A stretch of DNA of 64,000 bases from Anaerorudis cellulosivorans (GTDB lineage: Bacteria; Bacteroidota; Bacteroidia; Bacteroidales; Dysgonomonadaceae): positions 1 through 64,000 of the forward strand of contig NZ_JAPCWE010000006.1 in the NCBI RefSeq assembly GCF_025943985.1. Direction: 5' to 3'. The translations under genes were made by a program, and so were the position numbers. The notes beneath the pieces were generated by a model. That model was not told the origin of the DNA. It did not search any database and saw only the letters and a list, made by a program, of their open reading frames with translations. The number at the start of each line of letters is the position of its first letter. Within the stretch, counting starts at the first letter, position 1. Positions 1 through 8,620 of the stretch are shown here, piece after piece.

Positions 1-74
1 TATTTTTACAATATATAAGCTGTTTTCTTGGATATATGACAAAATGGTTGATTTTCGAAGAATTTGCTATCTTC

Positions 75-833
75 TTAAATCACCGGATTTTGACCGGAAA
101 GTGGGTGGACATGCTCCGGATTATCCAATGTAGAATGAAAAAGAGAATAACTCGTAAAATGAACTCTTCCATCATCGATGCGAAATTCCATTGCAAAATC
201 CTGCACCTTATCAAAAACGGGTTCTGCAACAACTCCTCCCTGATTATTTATAACACGTTTACACCAATCTTGTTGTTTATCGGTGATACCTCCTTTAATC
301 CACACAAGACCTTTACCACTTCCGGAGAAAGGCATTTTCAGCACTTTGTCTCCATTATCAGAAGAAAGAAATTTCAATACATCGTTTATTTCGGTAAAAT
401 AATGAGATTCTCCACAAAAGAATGGATGCTCTGCTTGTAAATCCGTTAACAATCGAACAGCATTCTGACGACTCGAATATTCTCGAATTCGTTCTAACTC
501 ATCCAATGATGGTAAAGATGCAACATCCATACCTGCATCGATCAACTTCTTTCGCAAAGAAGGATTCCATCCCCATGGAATTACATTCTCACGGGAGAAA
601 GAAGAGAGGTCAGAAAAAGAAATTAAGGAAACATCGAGCGAGAACACCTCTTTTATTCGATCTAAGAAATCCCTATTATAACGATCCTCAGCAATAATTG
701 TTGATCCATCCCCGGCATACCACATCGGCAAAATGGCCAAATCGTTTGCCATTTTCCATGCAGAAGCCGGTGGTGTGTAGAAAGGGTTAAAATTGGCTAG
801 TGCAAGATCGTTTTCGGGATTAAAATAAAACAT
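75..833 (-). CDS. conserved Bacteroidales protein, ATP-grasp-like
   Basis: A 252-residue protein of unknown function if read from the ATG at 833. An upstream in-frame ATG at 905 is rejected because the extension would run back over the terminator of the neighbouring tRNA gene. The N-terminus reads FNPENDLALAN. A glycine-rich segment (KMPFSGSGKGLVWI) followed by EPVFDKVQDFAMEF resembles the nucleotide-binding loop and acidic metal site of ATP-grasp enzymes; this is inference from motif shape only. The frame stops soon after that segment, and no convincing continuation is visible in any frame down to position 1, so the protein may be C-terminally short. The substrate is unknown. Confidence 0.7.
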   Translation of the reverse strand: MFYFNPENDLALANFNPFYTPPASAWKMANDLAILPMWYAGDGSTIIAEDRYNRDFLDRIKEVFSLDVSLISFSDLSSFSRENVIPWGWNPSLRKKLIDAGMDVASLPSLDELERIREYSSRQNAVRLLTDLQAEHPFFCGESHYFTEINDVLKFLSSDNGDKVLKMPFSGSGKGLVWIKGGITDKQQDWCKRVINNQGGVVAEPVFDKVQDFAMEFRIDDGRVHFTSYSLFHSTLDNPEHVHPLSGQNPVI

Positions 834-856
834 GAAAAGATTCTTTGTTGCAACTA

Positions 857-900
857 AAAAAACCGCCGAACAGGAGATAAACCCGTAAGGCGGAAAAAAA
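857..900 (-). terminator. terminator behind tRNA-Gly
   Basis: CCGCC (863-867) pairs with GGCGG (889-893), with a run of T on the outgoing side in both orientations. It lies between the tRNA-Gly gene and the start at 833, so it should end tRNA-Gly transcription leftward and could also work on + strand transcripts. Confidence 0.7.
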
Positions 901-907
901 TTCATTG

Positions 908-980
908 AGCGGCAAACGAGACTCGAACTCGCGACCCTTAGCTTGGGAAGCTAATGCTCTACCGACTGAGCTATTGCCGC
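908..980 (-). tRNA. tRNA-Gly (anticodon CCC)
   Basis: A 73-nt cloverleaf read on the minus strand. The acceptor stem GCGGCAA pairs with TTGCCGC. The D arm contains AGCTCAGTCGGTAGAGC. The anticodon stem TTAGC/GCTAA encloses the loop TTCCCAA, giving anticodon CCC, which reads GGG. The T arm contains GTTCGAGTC. The discriminator base is T, as expected for bacterial tRNA-Gly. CCA is not encoded. Confidence 0.95.
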
Positions 981-991
981 ATTTCATTGTG

Positions 992-999
992 CAAATATA
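992..999 (-). promoter_or_regulatory. promoter -7 box for tRNA-Gly
   Basis: The minus strand reads TATATTTG, matching the Bacteroidota -7 consensus TAnnTTTG, 11 bases upstream of the tRNA 5' end. Confidence 0.65.
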
Positions 1000-1065
1000 A
1001 CAGATTTTATTATTCAATGGATAACTTCCGAGTAGTTTTTATCGTTTTTTCTACAAAAAAATAAT

Positions 1066-1073
1066 TATCTTTG
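1066..1073 (+). promoter_or_regulatory. promoter -7 box for tRNA-Pro
   Basis: TATCTTTG matches TAnnTTTG and ends 14 bases before the tRNA-Pro 5' end. Confidence 0.65.
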
Positions 1074-1087
1074 CATACTCAAAAGAT

Positions 1088-1161
1088 CGGGATGTAGCAC
1101 AGTTGGTTAGCGCGCCACGTTCGGGACGTGGAGGCCGGGTGTTCGAGTCACCTCATCCCGA
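1088..1161 (+). tRNA. tRNA-Pro (anticodon CGG)
   Basis: A 74-nt cloverleaf. The acceptor stem CGGGATG pairs with CATCCCG and has the C1-G72 pair typical of bacterial tRNA-Pro. The anticodon stem CCACG/CGTGG encloses TTCGGGA, giving anticodon CGG, which reads CCG. The T arm contains GTTCGAGTC. The discriminator is A. CCA is not encoded. Confidence 0.95.
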
Positions 1162-1162
1162 C

Positions 1163-1198
1163 AAAAAGCGAAAATCGGATTGACTTTCGCTTTTTTTT
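1163..1198 (+). terminator. terminator of tRNA-Pro
   Basis: AAAAGCGAAA (1164-1173) pairs with TTTCGCTTTT (1185-1194) across a short loop and continues into a T run, directly after the tRNA. Confidence 0.85.
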
Positions 1199-1217
1199 GA
1201 ATATTTTATCGATCGGT

Positions 1218-1682
1218 TTACGCTTCTTTTATAATTGGTACTTCTCTTTTAATACTCTGACTCAACGAAATCATCGTTTCTGTTGCAACTACGCCGGGTA
1301 TTTCCTGAATACGGTTATTGAGCAAATCCATCAAGTGCTCATTATCGCGAGCATAAAGCTTGATAAGCAACGTATAGGGCCCGGTGGTAAAATGGCATTC
1401 TGTCACTTCCGGAATTTTTTCAAACTCGGGTATGACATTTTTATACATTGAACCTTTTTCGAGTTTAACACCGATATATGCACTTGTGGCGTAACCCAGA
1501 ACCTTAGGATTTACATTGTATCCCGATCCAGTAATCACATCGTTTTCAATCATCCGTTGAACACGCTGATGGATAGCTGCGCGTGAAACGCCACACTGTT
1601 CGGCTACATCGCGGAAAGGGATGCGGGCATTTTGAGAAATAATTTCTAAAATCTGCTTATCTAATTTATCGATTTTCCCCAT
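1218..1682 (-). CDS. Lrp/AsnC family transcriptional regulator
   Basis: A 154-residue protein of the usual Lrp/AsnC length. The N-terminal winged helix-turn-helix (about residues 4-60) contains the family opening LDKQILEIISQNARIPFRDVA and the recognition helix region GVSRAAIHQRVQRM. The C-terminal RAM/ACT-like ligand-binding domain follows, with a GPYTLLIKLYARD segment near residue 105. Such proteins bind DNA as oligomers and usually respond to an amino acid. It stands alone on the minus strand, with 145 AT-rich bases between its start and the end of ispD. The target genes and ligand cannot be read from the sequence. Confidence 0.92.
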   Translation of the reverse strand: MGKIDKLDKQILEIISQNARIPFRDVAEQCGVSRAAIHQRVQRMIENDVITGSGYNVNPKVLGYATSAYIGVKLEKGSMYKNVIPEFEKIPEVTECHFTTGPYTLLIKLYARDNEHLMDLLNNRIQEIPGVVATETMISLSQSIKREVPIIKEA

Positions 1683-1827
1683 AGGAATAAATTTTTACCA
1701 TGAATAACTTTCAAAAATAATAAATTTCTTTCAGAGATTGACATTTTGAAAATAAATTTTCAAGAAAAATCGATTTTGTATATGAAAAAACGACGATTTA
1801 AGGGAATTTGAAAACAAAAAACAAAAA

Positions 1828-2514
1828 TCATCGGCCTCTTTCCAAAAAGAAAGAAGCCCATTTCATATCAAAAGCGGTGGTTATTTTTATATTTTCTTCA
1901 TTCCCATCTACTAAATGTATTTCGATGCCATATTCTTCTGCAACAGAGGCATCGTCTGTAAAATAAGACCGATAATCGACATTATAGGCTTGCTTCAATA
2001 GATGCGCCGGAAAAACTTGAGGCGTCTGAACCAATTTTATCGAATTACGATCGATAGGTTTACTACTCCCGTCTGGAGCAATAATTCGAACACTGTTTTT
2101 TTCATCTACCACCGGAATTGCACCGCACTCAAAAAGAGAAGATTCTCGAAAACAACGGTCAATAACCTCAGGTGAAACAAACGGCCTTGCAGCATCGTGA
2201 ATGGCGACAATTTCATCATCAGAAACAATCGATAAACCGTTTCTTACCGAATGAAAACGGGTTTCCCCTCCTTCAACCGTGACTACCGGAATGGTAAAAT
2301 GATATTTTTTGCATAGGTTGTCCCAAAGTGAATAATAATCGCGAGGAAGCACAACCACAATTTTCATTTGACGATTGCATGCATAAAAAACCTCGATAGT
2401 ATGCATCAGCATGGGTTTATTCCCAATAAGCTGAAACTGTTTAGGCACCTCACCCCCCACACGTAACCCTTTACCACCGGCAACGATGATTGCACTATAT
2501 TTTTCGAATGTCAT
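1828..2514 (-). CDS. ispD: 2-C-methyl-D-erythritol 4-phosphate cytidylyltransferase
   Basis: IspD joins MEP and CTP to give CDP-ME in the non-mevalonate isoprenoid pathway. The 228-residue length fits the family. The N-terminal nucleotide-binding loop (AGGKGLRVGGEVPKQF, residues 12-27) is intact. It is followed by the GGETRFHSVRNGL segment (82-94) and the metal/nucleotide motif HDAARP (106-111). It is the last gene of a leftward operon after xseB, with an 11-base gap. No obvious terminator follows; the next gene on the same strand is the Lrp-type regulator. Confidence 0.95.
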   Translation of the reverse strand: MTFEKYSAIIVAGGKGLRVGGEVPKQFQLIGNKPMLMHTIEVFYACNRQMKIVVVLPRDYYSLWDNLCKKYHFTIPVVTVEGGETRFHSVRNGLSIVSDDEIVAIHDAARPFVSPEVIDRCFRESSLFECGAIPVVDEKNSVRIIAPDGSSKPIDRNSIKLVQTPQVFPAHLLKQAYNVDYRSYFTDDASVAEEYGIEIHLVDGNEENIKITTAFDMKWASFFLERGR

Positions 2515-2525
2515 TTTTAGTGCTG

Positions 2526-2717
2526 TTAATCAATATCATCCAATAATTTCTGCAACTCCTCGTCGGTTTTTGTCAATTTTTCTTTACAAAAAGCAATAAG
2601 TTCCGATGCACGCTTAACCTTTTCAGTCAATGCATCCACATCCAGTTCACCCGATTCGATAGCCGCTACTATAGCTTCGAGTTCTTTCTTAGCTTCTGAA
2701 TACGTTAGTTTCTCCAT
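2526..2717 (-). CDS. xseB: exodeoxyribonuclease VII small subunit
   Basis: A 63-residue acidic helical protein, MEKLTYSEAKKELEAIVAAIE and onward, matching the XseB family in size and in the LTYSEAKKELEAIV opening. XseB assembles with XseA into ExoVII, which degrades single-stranded DNA. The start at 2717 is chosen because the xseA stop and this ATG form a TAATG overlap, giving translational coupling. An upstream in-frame ATG at 2762 would run into xseA. Confidence 0.93.
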   Translation of the reverse strand: MEKLTYSEAKKELEAIVAAIESGELDVDALTEKVKRASELIAFCKEKLTKTDEELQKLLDDID

Positions 2718-4039
2718 TATTCCTTCAATTTTTTTACTTGTGATACTATTTTCCCATTCCAAAACAACGTTTCAATCAGCTCATCGATCTGTAATTTTTC
2801 AGCAGAGGTTATAATCTTTCCGGCTTTCATAGTGATGGTATAACCCCGCTTCAAAATATTTTCCGGGGAAACCATCCGAATATACTGTTCGCTAACCAAA
2901 AGCGTTTGCTTTTCGTTTTGTAATCGCTGTTCCAATGCATGTCGAAATCGCAGATTACGCTGTTGTTCTTGTTGTTGTAATAATTGGATCATCCGATTAA
3001 CAAAATGTTTAAGTCTGAAAGCCGTTTGTCCGATTAAAGCCGATTGATCGCGCATGAATGCAGTGGAAAAATGATAAACTTCTTTCGACAATACAGACAA
3101 CCTGAATTTTTCACGCTGTAAAAAATCCCTACTTACCGCTACCAATCGTTTTTCCAAATCTATCAATTCAGCGAAAGATTTGGCAACATGACCCACAAAA
3201 AACTCAGCAACCGCAGTTGGAGTTTTCGCACGCGTATGCGAGACAATATCCAACACAGTGACATCACGCTCATGCCCAATACCTGAAACTATAGGTAAAG
3301 GAAACTGAGCACAATGAGTTGCCAGTAAATATGAATCGAAACAATTTAATTCAGAAGTAGCCCCTCCACCACGTATTATAGCTACGGCATCAAATAAATG
3401 CCGGTATGCATATATCTTTTCTAATGCAGCAATGATAGAAACTTCACTTTTTTCTCCTTGCATGACGGCAGGAAAAAGTTTGGTATAAAAGACCAGTCCG
3501 TACGGATTTTTTGCCAACTGATCACAGAAATCCTCATAACCTGCCGCAGTGGGTGAAGAAATAACGGCAATACGATTGCATAATTCGGGCAGAGTCAACT
3601 CCTTGTTCAACGTCAGCACTCCTTCTTCTTCCAATCGCTTCAACACCAGCAAGCGATTTTTTGCCATTTCGCCCAAAGTAAAGGTAGGATCGATATCCAC
3701 CACATTCAGAGAGAAGCCATAAATTTCATGAAAATCCACGCTCACACGTACCAGCACTTTTAATCCCGAAGTAAACGGTTGTCCTGTTTCTCCTTCGAAA
3801 TAGGTTGACAACATTTGGAAAGTGTTTGCCCAAATCATTCCTCTGGCACGAGCAAGAATTACCTGCGTTACCGGATCTTTTTCAATGAATTCGAGATAAC
3901 AATGCCCATTTTGATTTCGCCTCACATCACTCGTTTCTGCCCGTACCCAATAGGTATCGGGAAAATTCTTACGAATAGTATCACGAACAGAACGGTTGAG
4001 TTCAGACAAAGACAACGATGATTTTTGCATATAAATCAT
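2717..4039 (-). CDS. xseA: exodeoxyribonuclease VII large subunit
   Basis: The catalytic subunit of ExoVII (440 residues). An N-terminal OB-fold (about 10-115) opens with LSLSELNRSVRDTIRKNFP and contains WVRAETSDVRRNQNGHCYLEF. The exonuclease domain follows, with AVISSPTAAGYEDF near 155 and GHERDVTVLDIVSHTRAKTP near 255. A helical C-terminal half leads to the conserved LKRGYTI segment near 405. Its ATG overlaps the stop of the upstream subtilase gene (ATGA); an alternative ATG lies three codons in, at 4030. The stop overlaps the xseB start. Confidence 0.95.
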   Translation of the reverse strand: MIYMQKSSLSLSELNRSVRDTIRKNFPDTYWVRAETSDVRRNQNGHCYLEFIEKDPVTQVILARARGMIWANTFQMLSTYFEGETGQPFTSGLKVLVRVSVDFHEIYGFSLNVVDIDPTFTLGEMAKNRLLVLKRLEEEGVLTLNKELTLPELCNRIAVISSPTAAGYEDFCDQLAKNPYGLVFYTKLFPAVMQGEKSEVSIIAALEKIYAYRHLFDAVAIIRGGGATSELNCFDSYLLATHCAQFPLPIVSGIGHERDVTVLDIVSHTRAKTPTAVAEFFVGHVAKSFAELIDLEKRLVAVSRDFLQREKFRLSVLSKEVYHFSTAFMRDQSALIGQTAFRLKHFVNRMIQLLQQQEQQRNLRFRHALEQRLQNEKQTLLVSEQYIRMVSPENILKRGYTITMKAGKIITSAEKLQIDELIETLFWNGKIVSQVKKLKE

Positions 4040-5682
4040 AATTTTATACGAACAACGTATTGATCTAATGGAGTATCGATGACAAAATGGATAAACTTGT
4101 TCCCTTTGCGAACTTTCTCGGGCAAATAAAACATAACTGAATAATTTTCATCAACCGGTAAGCCTGTAATTTTAATTCCATCTTCATCAAGCATATTCAC
4201 TCGGTATGAATCGTTTCTGAACTGCGGATCTAAAAGCGTCAGCACATAATTTTTACCCCCTTGATCAGGTCCAACAGCAAAATACGCATTTATTACTTTT
4301 TTATCAAAAGCATTTACTGTTTTCAATACTTCTTTCATCGCTTTCCCGAAATCGAGAATACCATAACCGTAAATCGTATCGGGAAGTGCATATCGGCTGG
4401 ACGAACGCTTCACAATATCCACCAACTCATTCCTGTTCAGCAGAGGATTAATAGACCATAACGATGCAATAAGTCCGGCAAGAAAAGGCGAAGAGAGAGA
4501 AGTACCGTTAGTCATTCCGATTATGCCGTCACTGCCAATAGTAATGGTCCCAGATCCCACAGAAACCAAATCGGGCTTGATTCGTCCGTCTGCTGTGGGT
4601 CCTGCAGAACTGAACGGAGCGATTACACTATCTGTTCTTATGGCACCAATAGCCAATATATTTTCAGCATCGGCCGGGACGGTAATTTTTCCCCAAGGTT
4701 TTTTTCCCTCATTACCCGCACTCGCAATCACCAACATGCCTTTCTCAAAGGCTTTATTGGCAGCCGATGTCATAAGCGATGTTTTCCCGTCGAGCTGAAG
4801 ATGAGAATAACTTAACGTTTTGTCGTCGAAATCGTTATATCCGAGAGAAGTATTTATCAAATCCACACCCACACTGTCGGCATATTCAATAGCCGCAACC
4901 CAGAAATCTTCTTCCACAGGAAATTCGGTTTTACTGTCTTCCGAACGAAACAGCCAATAATTTGCCTTAGGAGCAGACCCCATCATCAGGTCAGGTTGAT
5001 CAACGGCCATCGTGGAAAACACTTTTGTGCCATGATCATTAGCCGAAAAAATATTACCTGTAGGAACAAAATCGCGGTATCCGAAAAGGTTTACATCATC
5101 AAAATAAGGAATCACATCACAATTGGTGAAACCTGCATCAATTATGCCCACATGCATTCCCTTTCCCTGAAATCCGGCTTTTATCATTGCCTCGGCATTA
5201 TGTACGCTGAATTGTTTTTCGGTAAAACCAAAATAATTATGAAAATCGGGTTCATCTTCACAACGAATTCTTCCAAGACGAGGTCGCATGAAATTAAAAT
5301 GATGGGTTACTTGACCTCTCCACACATATTTCACGGAATCGACAAATGGCAACGATTTTATCCGATCGATGGATGCACTATCGCAAAGTTGAACCACGCA
5401 GGTATTAAACCATCTGCTTTTCGATACAATTTTTCCACCCTCTTTTTCTATGCTGCCGAGGTATTCGTTTGAAACCGGAAAATCCAAGGAGTCTACCGCT
5501 ACGTTTTGACGGGATTTCCGTTCTAAAGATCGCTTCGATAAAAATTTTTCGGGTTGAAATACCGAAAAAGAGTGATCCCCTTTATCGGTAAGATAGACAC
5601 GAAACATATATTCGAAAGAAGATTGCCCAAACAAAAAAGCGGAATAAATAAAAAATAAAATAGATATAAGCGTACGCGTCAT
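4036..5682 (-). CDS. secreted S8 family serine peptidase (subtilase)
   Basis: A 548-residue exported subtilisin-like protease. A signal peptide covers about residues 1-19 (LISILFFIYSAFLFGQ). A propeptide-like region follows, then the catalytic triad: Asp in GIIDAGF (near 181), His in NDHGTKV (near 217) and Ser in NGTSLSSPF (near 394), plus the oxyanion Asn in SAGNEGK. About 85 residues after the protease domain are probably a beta-rich C-terminal domain ending in YVVRIKL. This loosely recalls type IX secretion sorting domains, but I cannot prove it. It is coupled by an ATGA overlap to xseA, an unusual partner. The substrate is unknown. Confidence 0.9.
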   Translation of the reverse strand: MTRTLISILFFIYSAFLFGQSSFEYMFRVYLTDKGDHSFSVFQPEKFLSKRSLERKSRQNVAVDSLDFPVSNEYLGSIEKEGGKIVSKSRWFNTCVVQLCDSASIDRIKSLPFVDSVKYVWRGQVTHHFNFMRPRLGRIRCEDEPDFHNYFGFTEKQFSVHNAEAMIKAGFQGKGMHVGIIDAGFTNCDVIPYFDDVNLFGYRDFVPTGNIFSANDHGTKVFSTMAVDQPDLMMGSAPKANYWLFRSEDSKTEFPVEEDFWVAAIEYADSVGVDLINTSLGYNDFDDKTLSYSHLQLDGKTSLMTSAANKAFEKGMLVIASAGNEGKKPWGKITVPADAENILAIGAIRTDSVIAPFSSAGPTADGRIKPDLVSVGSGTITIGSDGIIGMTNGTSLSSPFLAGLIASLWSINPLLNRNELVDIVKRSSSRYALPDTIYGYGILDFGKAMKEVLKTVNAFDKKVINAYFAVGPDQGGKNYVLTLLDPQFRNDSYRVNMLDEDGIKITGLPVDENYSVMFYLPEKVRKGNKFIHFVIDTPLDQYVVRIKL

Positions 5683-5708
5683 AATTCACTCCTGATTCGA
5701 AAAGCAAG

Positions 5709-5921
5709 TTACTTGAAATTATCCCGAATTTTATGTTTCTTTTTTAAAACGAAATAGAGAATAACGGAAGCAATGAGAGATATCGCAATAATCAGCACAT
5801 ATTCACCCCAATTACCGCTACGCCGATAGCGGGGCAAACTAACAATTGCCATCACAACCGTATAAACAATCAGTATTACAGGCAATAACACATAAGACTT
5901 TACTTTATTTTTCACCGCCAT
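5709..5921 (-). CDS. small two-helix membrane protein
   Basis: A 70-residue protein with two predicted membrane helices (about 9-29 and 42-60) separated by a short loop (LPRYRRSGNWGEY). It has a basic tail (LKKKHKIRDNFK), so the C-terminus is probably cytoplasmic. It lies in the leftward operon between pepD and the subtilase gene, with 43- and 26-base gaps. I do not recognise a family with known function. Confidence 0.7.
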   Translation of the reverse strand: MAVKNKVKSYVLLPVILIVYTVVMAIVSLPRYRRSGNWGEYVLIIAISLIASVILYFVLKKKHKIRDNFK

Positions 5922-5964
5922 CGAATTTTATAATTCTCCCCTCTTTTTTTAAACAACTTGCAAA

Positions 5965-7428
5965 TTAACCGATTTGCTCCAAAACAGAAATCAAATAGTC
6001 ATACGTGTTTTCTACCGACTCTATTTCAACCGATTCATCGGGAGAATGCGCTCCTTTTATGGTGGGTCCGAAAGAAACAATATCCACTTTATGCCCCATA
6101 TTCGATTGAATAATCCCGCATTCCAATCCGGCATGAATAACGGATATGATCGGACGTCGTTCAAATTTTTCGAAATAAACTTTTTCCATTGTATGCAACA
6201 ATTCCGAATCGATATTCGGTTGCCAACCGGGATAATCGCCGCTGATTTCCACTTTGGCTCCGGCCAGTAAAAATACACTCTCAACCGACGAGCAAACCCA
6301 TTCTTTTCGACTTTCGCAAGAACTGCGAACCATTAATTTAACTTCAATTTTACCTTTTGCAGATGTCACTGCCGCCAAATTGACAGAACTCTCCACTACA
6401 CCGGGAAAATCGGCCAACATGCTCATTACTCCATTGGGACATCCTTCTATAGCATTAACGATATCATCTTGAATTTCAACAGGTATAAGACTTTTGGGTA
6501 ATTTCACTTTTTCTGCCTCGAAAATAATCCCTTCTTCAATCCCCCGATACTCCTCATTAAAAAGATCTTCGTATTCTTTCACTAAATCGATCAAATCTTC
6601 TGATAGTTGTTCGGGAATAGTGATCACGGCAAATGCTTCCCGCGGAATGGCATTTCGCAACGATCCCCCTTGTATGCTCGACAAACGAGCTTCGTAATTT
6701 CTTATCGCATCCTTAAGAAAACGATTTATCAGTTTAATGGCATTAGCCCTGCCTAAATGAATTTGAGCTCCCGAATGGCCACCTTTCAAACCCTTAAGGT
6801 TGACTCTGAAAGCAACATCGCCTGCCGCTATTTCCGTATCGTCTTTATATTGAATCGTTGCATTCACATCGGCTCCTCCGGCACAACCCACACATAATTC
6901 GCCTTCCTGTTCTGAATCGAGATTAAGCATGAGCGTCCCGTCAAGCAGACCTTTTTTTAAGGAAAAAGCACCATTCATACCCCCTTCTTCATCGACGGTG
7001 AAGAGAGCCTCGATAGGTGGGTGCTGCAACGATTTATCTTCAAGAACAGCCATAATCATGGCGACACCGATGCCGTTATCTGCTCCCAATGTTGTTGAAC
7101 GAGCTCGTACATTTTCTCCATCTATATAAGCGTCAATGGGATCTTTTGTAAAATCATGAATGGTATCCGAATTTTTTTGAGGAACCATGTCCAAATGAGC
7201 CTGCAAGATTACCGTCTGTTTTCCTTCAAAACCTTTTGAAGCCGGTTTCCGAATAAGGACATTACCTGCCCTATCTTGAAAAGTCTCCAAATCAAGTGAT
7301 TTACCGAAATCCATCAAAAATTTGGTCACTTCTTTCATATGTCCTGTTGGTCGTGGAATTAGCGTCAGTTCGTAAAAATGATGCCACACGTTTTGGGGCT
7401 TCAGATTCGATATTTCATTTTCAGCCAT
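5965..7428 (-). CDS. pepD: aminoacyl-histidine dipeptidase (M20 family, PepD-like)
   Basis: A cytoplasmic zinc dipeptidase that cleaves Xaa-His and other dipeptides, 487 residues from the ATG at 7428. This start fits the family opening MAENEISNLKPQNVWHHFYE. An ATG ten codons upstream at 7458 is less likely. Metal and catalytic residues of M20 enzymes are visible: His78 and Asp80 in LQAHLDMV, Asp117 in TLGADNGIG, and Glu147-Glu148 in DEEGGMNGAF. The lid domain sits in the middle. It lies 39 bases behind the flippase-like gene in the same leftward operon. Confidence 0.93.
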   Translation of the reverse strand: MAENEISNLKPQNVWHHFYELTLIPRPTGHMKEVTKFLMDFGKSLDLETFQDRAGNVLIRKPASKGFEGKQTVILQAHLDMVPQKNSDTIHDFTKDPIDAYIDGENVRARSTTLGADNGIGVAMIMAVLEDKSLQHPPIEALFTVDEEGGMNGAFSLKKGLLDGTLMLNLDSEQEGELCVGCAGGADVNATIQYKDDTEIAAGDVAFRVNLKGLKGGHSGAQIHLGRANAIKLINRFLKDAIRNYEARLSSIQGGSLRNAIPREAFAVITIPEQLSEDLIDLVKEYEDLFNEEYRGIEEGIIFEAEKVKLPKSLIPVEIQDDIVNAIEGCPNGVMSMLADFPGVVESSVNLAAVTSAKGKIEVKLMVRSSCESRKEWVCSSVESVFLLAGAKVEISGDYPGWQPNIDSELLHTMEKVYFEKFERRPIISVIHAGLECGIIQSNMGHKVDIVSFGPTIKGAHSPDESVEIESVENTYDYLISVLEQIG

Positions 7429-7467
7429 AAAAAAGTATTTAGTTCGTTCTCTCTCCATTCTGCTCTT

Positions 7468-8484
7468 CTATTTTTTTAATTCTACCTCAACTATTTGGTG
7501 TTGTACCGTTCTTTTCATATAAGGCAATGCCATAATACCAACTACTCCGCATAATATAATCCATACGGATTGAATCGTAAACACAGCCCCTGCAAAAGCC
7601 CCCGCTTCTTCGTAACCTACACCCAAAATAACCAACGAAGAAATTACCATAAAATGCCATGCACCTACTCCGCCCTGCACCGGTACTGCAACTCCTACAT
7701 TACTCATCGTAAAAACAATCAACCCTGCAAGGGGCCCCAACCCTTTCGTAAAATCAAAAGCATAAAAGCAGATATAAAAATACAAATAAAATGAAAACCA
7801 CACGAGTATAGTATAAAAAACAATCCGTTTTTTCTCTTTCATTTGAGCTACCATTTTTAAATCGCGGATCACACCTTTAAAAAAAATACTCATTTTCTTT
7901 ACCGGTGAAGCATTTTTGAATACCTTGAATACAACAAAAAAAATAATAACCGAACCAATCAAAATGCCATAAAACCAAACCGAACTGAAAAAGTGTACAA
8001 TGTTTTCGCCATAATCGGGATTATTCCGAAAATAAGAAATGAAAAAGTCGAGATATAGAATCATACTCAAGATAACAAGTAAAACAGACGCAAGCAGATC
8101 GAAAATCTTATCCACCAGATAGGTTTCGAATGCTTTGGAAAATGGCACTCCCTCATAACGGGTAAGTGCTGCACACCTCCAAACATCACCTGCGCGTGGC
8201 AACAAAAAATTTACGGCATAATTGCCGAGCGTAGCATAAATAACACTCAGTCGTTTGGGGTGATATCCCAACGAATTTATAAATACCTCCCATCGCAATC
8301 CACGAATAATGTTTCCGATAAGTCCGAATATAAGTGAAATGAGAATAAATTCAAGATGTGCATTTTTCACAATTCCCCAAAGCGTATTTATATCAGTATT
8401 CCGATACAGAAGCCAAACGATAAGAAGCCCCATAGCAAGCGAAAGAACTGTTTTTAGGATATCTTTCAGGGATTTCGAATTCAT
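7468..8484 (-). CDS. flippase-like membrane protein (UPF0104 / LPG-synthase TM region)
   Basis: A 338-residue integral membrane protein with about eight hydrophobic helices, starting near residue 11. It has the family-typical RGLRWEVFI segment near 62, a LPRAGDVWRCAALTRYEGVPFSKAFET stretch near 105, and GGVGAWHF near 275. The family corresponds to the flippase half of MprF and to lipid-linked transport proteins in other bacteria. The substrate is unknown. It is the first gene of the leftward operon that runs to ispD. Its start is 157 bases from the divergent promoter at 8641-8648. Confidence 0.88.
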   Translation of the reverse strand: MNSKSLKDILKTVLSLAMGLLIVWLLYRNTDINTLWGIVKNAHLEFILISLIFGLIGNIIRGLRWEVFINSLGYHPKRLSVIYATLGNYAVNFLLPRAGDVWRCAALTRYEGVPFSKAFETYLVDKIFDLLASVLLVILSMILYLDFFISYFRNNPDYGENIVHFFSSVWFYGILIGSVIIFFVVFKVFKNASPVKKMSIFFKGVIRDLKMVAQMKEKKRIVFYTILVWFSFYLYFYICFYAFDFTKGLGPLAGLIVFTMSNVGVAVPVQGGVGAWHFMVISSLVILGVGYEEAGAFAGAVFTIQSVWIILCGVVGIMALPYMKRTVQHQIVEVELKK

Positions 8485-8620
8485 ATCGTTTCAAATTTGA
8501 CTTTTATTTTTACTATATATCACTAGAAGAAATTGGTCGTGAAAGCATAACAGCCTTTGAAATAAAACAAACCATCTTCATGTTTTTTAAACACATGGTT
8601 TATGCCTGTTTTTTTAATAA

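Noticed and set aside
820-1017. Open frame of 65 codons on the minus strand
   Set aside because: It runs through the tRNA-Gly gene, which fully explains the sequence.
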